The notes beneath the pieces were generated by a model. It saw only the letters and a list, made by a program, of their open reading frames with translations, had not been told where the DNA came from and ran no database searches. Position numbers and translations under genes: made by a program. A DNA stretch of 64,000 nt, taken from the NCBI GenBank assembly GCA_016929905.1, contig JAFGHX010000276.1:1-64000 (forward strand), given 5' to 3'. Origin of the DNA: Kiritimatiellia bacterium (GTDB lineage Bacteria; Verrucomicrobiota; Kiritimatiellia; JAFGHX01). How positions within the stretch are numbered: position 1 is the first letter of the stretch; every line of letters starts with the position of its first letter. Below, piece by piece: positions 59,062-64,000 of the stretch.

Positions 59062-60549
59062 CTATCGGGCCTGCATCACGGCTTCCACATACCCCTTCGG
59101 AAACGCGAACATGGCCTGGGTCCCGCTGGGCCCAAAGAGCTCGAACGCTTTGCGGTAGCGATCGGGATTCAGATTGATCTTGTTCCAGGAATCGGCCGCG
59201 TTGCGCCAGCGCCCCTCCTTCTTGTCGCCCGGCTTGTCCACCCACGGGAGGGAGGGCTCGTAGAAATGCGCCGGAATCACGCCGGCCGGGTCGGGCCCGG
59301 GTTGGCCCAGCCTTGAATCGGCGGCCGGGCCTCGCGCCTTGGGCGGGCCCGAACAGTACCACACCCAGAACGCGGCGTCCGGAAACATGTAGGTGCCCGC
59401 CCCGCCGACCTTCTCCCCGTCCCACGCCTGGTCGGTCTTGGGCCATACCGCCACATTCCAGGGGTTCAGATTCCCGCCTCTGCGGTTGTTCGGGTTCTTC
59501 GCGCGCACGCGCCAGCCATTGCGTTCCGCGTGGACCATGACGGCCAGGTCGTCACGGATCATCGCCTGCTGCGCGAGCCAGTGCTGCGCCCACCGGCCCG
59601 GCGGGCAATCGGGCGTGCCGGGCGCAGCTTCCCCGCAGGAGTGCACGAAGAAATGCACGTCTTGCACGCAGACGCCCTGCACGCCGGGCAAGTCGTCAAG
59701 GCCCAGGCCAGAGCCCGCACCTTCGAAGTACTGGTCGCAACACGCGGCCGCGCCGATGAAGAAGATCATCAGGCTCGGATCTGCCTCCAGCATGGCCTTG
59801 GCCGGGTAGAGGGAACTGCCGTTCTCCGCAGACACCTGCCAGCTCTGGTCCGGCACAACATAGCCGCAAACGGGCCCTTCATCCCGGATCCCAGCGTATT
59901 CCTCGATCTCGAACCCGGCAATCTTGGGATTGCCCGCGTAGCGCGTGGCGAACGCCTGCAGAAAGTCCATCTTACACCAGGCATAGACCCAGTCGTACTT
60001 CCGCGGGTGATCGCCATGCTCCTTCAGCATCATCCCCTGCGTGACCCACCACCGGGGAAAGTTGCGCCGGCCGATGCCCTGATCGTCAATCTTGAAGATG
60101 ACCTTGCACTCGCCCTGTTCAACGAGCGGGAACGCGAGGATCGCGTCGAACCACGACCAATCGTAGACCTTGTGCCCGTCGACCACCGCGTCGGGATTCT
60201 GCATGAGCACCGAGTTGGTGCGGCTCCCGGCGTAGTCATGAGGGCCCTTTTCGTGCTCGCGCCAGTACGGGGCAAAGACCGCGTTGGGCAAGAACGAACA
60301 TTTCAGGCCCACGTGCGTGAGCCGCCGGCCGTTCCGCACCTCGCGGTACGTGTCCCGGTCCACGTGCGCCCACCACTCGTCCAGCACCTTGGCGATGGCA
60401 GCGGGTTCGCCGTTCGCGCGCGGATAGATACCGGGATAGAAGCGTGTCGCGGAACCCGGCCATACGGGCTCGGCACCGTCCGAGCAGGACCGGCAACCGG
60501 CGAGCGCCAATACGACCAGGATGATGCAGTGCGTCCCATTCGATTTCAT
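59062..60549 (-). CDS. Exported lipoprotein of unknown function, GH-like
   Basis: The product has 495 residues (CGGGAGGTC upstream). The signal MKSNGTHCIILVVLALAGC ends in the lipobox LALAGC with Cys19. The body shows barrel-like segments: HVGLKCSFLPNAVFAPYW, CKVIFKIDDQGIG, KIAGFEIEEYAGI (acidic pair), LMIFFIGAAACCDQYF and LAVMVHAERNGWRV. There is no clear family, but the order of strands resembles the exported paralogues 3' of it. Its ATG overlaps the stop of the sigma-fusion gene by the ATGA arrangement, so both are made from one transcript. It may be a partner of the extracellular part of that fusion. Confidence 0.65.
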   Translation of the reverse strand: MKSNGTHCIILVVLALAGCRSCSDGAEPVWPGSATRFYPGIYPRANGEPAAIAKVLDEWWAHVDRDTYREVRNGRRLTHVGLKCSFLPNAVFAPYWREHEKGPHDYAGSRTNSVLMQNPDAVVDGHKVYDWSWFDAILAFPLVEQGECKVIFKIDDQGIGRRNFPRWWVTQGMMLKEHGDHPRKYDWVYAWCKMDFLQAFATRYAGNPKIAGFEIEEYAGIRDEGPVCGYVVPDQSWQVSAENGSSLYPAKAMLEADPSLMIFFIGAAACCDQYFEGAGSGLGLDDLPGVQGVCVQDVHFFVHSCGEAAPGTPDCPPGRWAQHWLAQQAMIRDDLAVMVHAERNGWRVRAKNPNNRRGGNLNPWNVAVWPKTDQAWDGEKVGGAGTYMFPDAAFWVWYCSGPPKARGPAADSRLGQPGPDPAGVIPAHFYEPSLPWVDKPGDKKEGRWRNAADSWNKINLNPDRYRKAFELFGPSGTQAMFAFPKGYVEAVMQAR

Positions 60550-62999
60550 CGTGACCTCCCGTGCGACATCTTGATCAAACGAACCAGCTTGACCGTCAGG
60601 TCATGTGGGCCATACACGGAAATCCGGAAGTCCATGCCCTTCGCGAATGCACCACGAAAACACATATCCGGCACCCCGAACGTCACGGTCTTCCACGCGC
60701 CGCTGCCGGCGGTCTCGACCGTCTCCGTGCGCGCGTGCCAACGCCGCCCCGTGTAGTCCATGCGCCAGGTCGTGGGCGGCCCGTCCAGGTAGGTCACCTT
60801 CAGGAGCACCTCGTGCGGCCCGCCCGCGATGAACGACCGGGCCGCCTGGAAGAAGATCTGCGAGCTGCCGTGGGCCCGGTCCGTGCGGCGCGCCTGGAAC
60901 TCATAGCTTCGGTCGCCCGCGTATGCAGGAAGCGCCGGGATCTCGACGCGCGCCGCCGGCACCGTCCGACCGCCCGGTTCCACGTCGCGCTGCAGAAGCC
61001 AACGCTCGAAGTTCGCAACCTTCTGCACGCCGCGAATCCGCGTGGTGTCCGCATGCCGCAGCCAGCACCAGGCGTCCGGGCTGTCCGACGCGGTACGCCC
61101 CATTTCCAGCTCGACCCAGCGGAAGAACCCGGGTTCTTGCGCCACGAGCGACTCCACCTCAGATGCGATCCTCTGCCAATTGCAGCGCATCTGCAGGACC
61201 CGCATGTTCGTGGCGAACCAGCGCATGCGGTTGAATCCGGCCGGCCCGAACTTGGCGGTGCCTTGCGGGGTGTAGTCCCCGTTGTGCACCATCCAGACCG
61301 CGCCGTTCGCCACGGGCGGAAACGCATCGTCGAACTCCAGGTAGCCCTGTTCCGTCAGCCGCGTGCCGCACCCGGCTTCGTCGGCGTACCACAGCCAGAA
61401 ACCGAGCGTATGCATCTGACTGCCAAACCCGCGGCCGAACGCGTTCTCCCAAATCCGGCGGGACACCGCCCGATAGGCTCTCTTGTTCGCGTAGACGTAC
61501 GTCGACGGCGCGCCGGGCAACACAAGCTTGCGCTCCTGCCCCGCAAACGCCTCCGCCCAGTCGTTCACAAAGCGCAAGCCCCAGGTTTCGAACGTCGCCG
61601 GGCTCAATCCCGTGCTGCGTTCCGCCTCGCGCACAAGCGCCAAGTCGGTCGACATCGAAAAGCCACCGCCCGGCCGCGGCCCGCGCATCATCACGGCGAC
61701 CAGGCGCGGATGCTCCCTGTAACGTGCGCCGACTGCTCGCAGGAATTGGCCCAGAAAGCCCTGATAGCCGCACCCGGGCTCCCACGCCGCCGCCGTGCCG
61801 TCAGACAGGAATGATACCTTGCCCTTCTCCACGACCCAGGCGGGTATGACCGATTCAGGCGCCGTGGTTCGCCCACGCATGCCGGCCTGTTCCGCTAGCC
61901 CGTGAATCGCCATCTCCAGCAAGAATCCGGAACCGGGCGAAGCCGTGGCGTGCGCCACTCTCGCGTCCAGCCCATCCCAGACGTAGACATCCTCGGCCGG
62001 ATTCACCTCACTCCAGGTTGCCGATACCGTGCGGGCGAAGTGGCTGTGTCCGTCCTGATAGCGTGGCAGGCCGGAACGCTGCTTCCAGAACGGGTTGTCC
62101 GGGACGACGAACCCCGACTGCGGCGCCACCCGCGTCACCGTGTCGGGCAGTGTCCAGTCGTTGCCGTCCTGAACCGCGCTGACCCGCGCGTCGGGCGCGA
62201 TCGTGCGAAGGACTGCCGTGGCGCCAACGCCGATTACCGCTGCCGAGCCCAGGGCAGCCGCGACCACTTTGGCCTTCACCCAGAACAGCCGCCGCACCAC
62301 CGCCGCCGCGGCCTCAGCCGTGAGCGCCGAAACCGCGCCCGAGGCCCCCGCGATCACGGCGAGCGCCGCGGCCTGGCACGAGGCCACCGCGCCGGCGCCC
62401 GCGGCCTGCGCGGTCTCGCCGAGCAAATAGGCGGAAAGCGCGGCAACGGACACGGTCACACCACGGCGCGTCAGGCGGGTGCGCAGCTTCTCAAGCCCGC
62501 GCGTGATGCACATCCGTGCGGCGTTCTCCGAGCAGCCCATCGCCGCCGCCACCTCCTTCTGCGCCTTGCCCTGCAGGAAATGCAGCACGATCGCTTCCTG
62601 CTGCCGCCCCCGCAAGCCGGCGACCGCCTCGTTCACGCACGGCTCAAAACCGGTCCACCACGCCACGTCGCTCTTCCTCTCTCGTGCCAGTTCAGCCATT
62701 TCCGCCGCTTCCTGTTCGTAGCGCGTCCGCCGTGCCTCCGCGCGCCGCATATGGCCCACCGTGAAGTTCGCCGTCCGGAACAGCCAACTGGAGAGCCCCC
62801 TGGCCCGGCGTATCGAACGCGCCTTGCGCGCGAGCACGATGAACACCGCCTGCGCCGCGTCCTCCGCCAGGTCACGGCGCCCCGCCAGCCCGCGAAGGCA
62901 GGTGTTGTACACCATCGAGTGATACCGCTCGACCAGCGCACGGAACGCCTGCTCGGAGCCGCTCGCCGCAAACTCCCTCAGCCGTTCAAGATCCGTCAC
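60546..62999 (-). CDS. ECF sigma factor fused to a membrane segment and a large extracellular domain
   Basis: The product has 817 residues. I use the GTG at 62999 with GGAG eight bases before it; a longer frame upstream runs into the 63093-63287 repeat. Residues 10-100 form sigma region 2 (AFRALVERYHSMVYNTCLRGL, RDLAEDAAQAVFIVLARKA, LSSWLFRTANFTV). Residues 125-180 form region 4 (GLRGRQQEAIVLHFLQGKAQKEVAAAM, an HTH). An Ala/Gly-rich stretch contains one membrane helix at about 242-264. The outer 550 residues hold a GH-like barrel (FLLEMAIHGLAEQAG, RLVAVMMRGPRPGGG, WAEAFAGQERKLVLPGAPS, LGFWLWYADEAG) and a C-terminal beta-sandwich of galactose-binding type. It reads as a transmembrane signalling sigma factor. 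Confidence 0.75.
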   Translation of the reverse strand: MTDLERLREFAASGSEQAFRALVERYHSMVYNTCLRGLAGRRDLAEDAAQAVFIVLARKARSIRRARGLSSWLFRTANFTVGHMRRAEARRTRYEQEAAEMAELARERKSDVAWWTGFEPCVNEAVAGLRGRQQEAIVLHFLQGKAQKEVAAAMGCSENAARMCITRGLEKLRTRLTRRGVTVSVAALSAYLLGETAQAAGAGAVASCQAAALAVIAGASGAVSALTAEAAAAVVRRLFWVKAKVVAAALGSAAVIGVGATAVLRTIAPDARVSAVQDGNDWTLPDTVTRVAPQSGFVVPDNPFWKQRSGLPRYQDGHSHFARTVSATWSEVNPAEDVYVWDGLDARVAHATASPGSGFLLEMAIHGLAEQAGMRGRTTAPESVIPAWVVEKGKVSFLSDGTAAAWEPGCGYQGFLGQFLRAVGARYREHPRLVAVMMRGPRPGGGFSMSTDLALVREAERSTGLSPATFETWGLRFVNDWAEAFAGQERKLVLPGAPSTYVYANKRAYRAVSRRIWENAFGRGFGSQMHTLGFWLWYADEAGCGTRLTEQGYLEFDDAFPPVANGAVWMVHNGDYTPQGTAKFGPAGFNRMRWFATNMRVLQMRCNWQRIASEVESLVAQEPGFFRWVELEMGRTASDSPDAWCWLRHADTTRIRGVQKVANFERWLLQRDVEPGGRTVPAARVEIPALPAYAGDRSYEFQARRTDRAHGSSQIFFQAARSFIAGGPHEVLLKVTYLDGPPTTWRMDYTGRRWHARTETVETAGSGAWKTVTFGVPDMCFRGAFAKGMDFRISVYGPHDLTVKLVRLIKMSHGRSR

Positions 63000-63092
63000 C
63001 CGGGTTACTCCGTTCTGTACCGTATGTGCCCGCTCGGCACGTGCACCGCACGAAGAATGTTCAGAAAATCGACACCGAAACGGAAAGCCCAC

Positions 63093-63287
63093 GGAAAAGG
63101 AAGAAGGGAAGGATGGAAGAGAGGAAGAGTGGTAGGACGCCAGCATCGCGGGGGACGAGAGGCATCAGCTAAGAATCAGATCCACCCTCCGTGCCTTCCC
63201 CTCTTCCTCGCTTCCACGCTTCCACCCTTCCATTCTTCCACCCTTCCATTCTTTTCCACTCTTCCACTCTTCCACCCTTCCACGCCG
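63093..63287. repeat. Inverted repeat with TGGAAG-type unit arms, second copy, in the 308-bp gap 63000-63307
   Basis: The left arm (about 63094-63133) has AAGGAAGAAGGGAAGGATGG and GAGGAAGAGTGG; the right arm (about 63194-63286) is a longer run of CTTCCAC/CCTTCCATT units. The centre has ACGCCAGCAT and GCGGGGGACGAG, matching the core of the element at 35245-35396. The rest of the gap holds no gene. The sigma-fusion promoter must lie in 63000-63090 or inside the repeat. Confidence 0.8.
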
Positions 63288-63307
63288 AAGTTCCGACGAG
63301 CCGCCGC

Positions 63308-64000
63308 TCACCCGTTATTATGCCGAGCGGTCTCCTGCCGGTGGCGCTGCTGCTCGGTCGGCGGCACATCGCCTCTGAGCAGCGGGTCGTCCGTCGCTTC
63401 CATCCAGGCCCGCACGCGGCCGCGCAGGTCCGCCACCACGCCGGCGTGCTCGGGGCTCGATGCCAGATTGCGCTGCTCCCACGGATCGGCGGCCAGATCG
63501 TACAGTTCTTCCCCATCCCGCAGATAGAAGTAGCAGTCCTCGAACACGGCCGGACCGGACGCGCCGGAGAACACGTCCAACGGCAGGTACACCTTGGGCC
63601 GCCGCCCGAAATTGCGCACGTACTTGAACCGCTCCGTGCGGACCGCGCGCATGGGATTGTACTCGTCGTGGTAGGTCATCTCCGCGAAGATGTCGCCGCG
63701 CGTCTCGTACGCCCGGCCCTCCATCAGCGGCAGGAAACTCCGCCCGTCCAGCCCGCCGGGCGCCCGGCCACCGGCCAACTCCACGTACGTCGGCATCAAA
63801 TCCACGTTCGAAAGCAATTCGTCGTAAACCTTGCCACCCTCGAACCGGCCCTTCATGTACATGATCAGAAACGTGCCCAGGCCCGGGTCGTAGCTCGTGC
63901 CCTTGGCACGCGGCATGGCAATCCCGTGATCCGTCGTCAGGACAAAAAGCGTGTTCTCCAGGAGCCGTTTTTCCTCCAACAGGTCAAAGATCTTCCCCAC
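63308..64000 (-). CDS. Sulfatase, C-terminal part (cut by window end)
   Basis: About 230 residues are visible and the gene runs past 64000. It has the second half of an S1 sulfatase: TLFVLTTDHGIAMPRAKG (metal Asp/His), SNVDLMPTYVELAGG, MRAVRTERFKYVRNFG and ELYDLAADPWEQRNLAS. It belongs to a branch with TTDHGIA rather than TSDNG. The activation Cys motif would lie beyond the window, so its class cannot be confirmed. It ends in a polar tail rich in Arg and Gln. It precedes the repeat-filled 308-bp gap and the sigma-fusion gene. Confidence 0.85.
   Translation of the reverse strand: MGKIFDLLEEKRLLENTLFVLTTDHGIAMPRAKGTSYDPGLGTFLIMYMKGRFEGGKVYDELLSNVDLMPTYVELAGGRAPGGLDGRSFLPLMEGRAYETRGDIFAEMTYHDEYNPMRAVRTERFKYVRNFGRRPKVYLPLDVFSGASGPAVFEDCYFYLRDGEELYDLAADPWEQRNLASSPEHAGVVADLRGRVRAWMEATDDPLLRGDVPPTEQQRHRQETARHNNG

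Noticed and set aside
63000..63146. A longer N-terminus for the sigma-factor fusion
   Set aside because: The added residues are Ser/Phe-rich and come from the TGGAAG-type repeat; the GTG at 62999 has a Shine-Dalgarno and begins at the sigma domain.
1..64000. tRNA, rRNA, riboswitch, phage or insertion-sequence genes
   Set aside because: I saw no tRNA-like cloverleaf, rRNA segment, known riboswitch core, integrase or transposase; a covariance-model scan would be needed to exclude small RNAs.

Overview
The window is GC-rich (roughly two thirds G+C by eye) bacterial chromosome with about 46 genes and no rRNA, tRNA, transposase or CRISPR array that I can see. Four Cys-type sulfatase genes (one cut by the window edge), GntR/AraC regulators beside polysaccharide-degradation genes, an ECF sigma factor fused to a membrane-anchored domain, pseudopilins, and long hairpin-forming intergenic repeats together suggest a member of the PVC group (Kiritimatiellota, Lentisphaerota or Planctomycetota). 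This is inferred from gene content; no phylogenetic marker is present.

Layout. 1-5000: a two-domain SUMF1-fold protein, a membrane protein and two abutting GH130 genes. 5000-10500: a complete DNA topoisomerase VI (B then A) followed, with a 1-nt overlap, by pyruvate kinase; then an HDOD protein. 11250-14500: a receiver-Ser/Thr kinase fusion, a HAD phosphatase with a C-terminal membrane anchor, and an exported protein. 14700-19350: a GntR regulator and both subunits of ATP-citrate lyase, behind one good promoter with overlapping palindromes. 19600-23500: a small lipoprotein and an 1185-residue protein of 25 tandem 37-residue repeats ending in a RAP-like domain. 23650-26050: a reduced secretion-type ATPase, an M20 peptidase and a zinc-ribbon protein. 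26300-30200: a sigma-54-type promoter, two pseudopilins, a PilX-like protein carrying an in-frame MITE-like insertion, and a GspF/PilC protein. 30300-32400: two ATP-grasp ligases. 32500-48000: a sugar-catabolism region whose members point towards apiose/apionate use: two GH-A-type hydrolases, a Gfo/Idh dehydrogenase, an ApnO-like oxidoisomerase, a PPC-domain protein, a regulator with two winged helices, a PAS-AraC regulator, a URO-D family protein, two sugar isomerase/epimerases and a split transketolase. 48000-64000: sulfatases, an AraC regulator, unusual exported proteins, a decayed M28 peptidase gene and the sigma-factor fusion.

The most striking items are the heptatricopeptide/octotricopeptide-like RAP protein (a family best known from organelle RNA biology), the in-frame mobile insertion (17-bp inverted ends, 7-bp flanking duplication), and a set of intergenic inverted repeats. 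Those repeats differ in sequence from place to place but share one design: arms built from short tandem units, often 7 bp. The ECF-sigma/membrane/extracellular-domain fusion, translationally coupled to a lipoprotein gene, is another candidate for an undescribed system.
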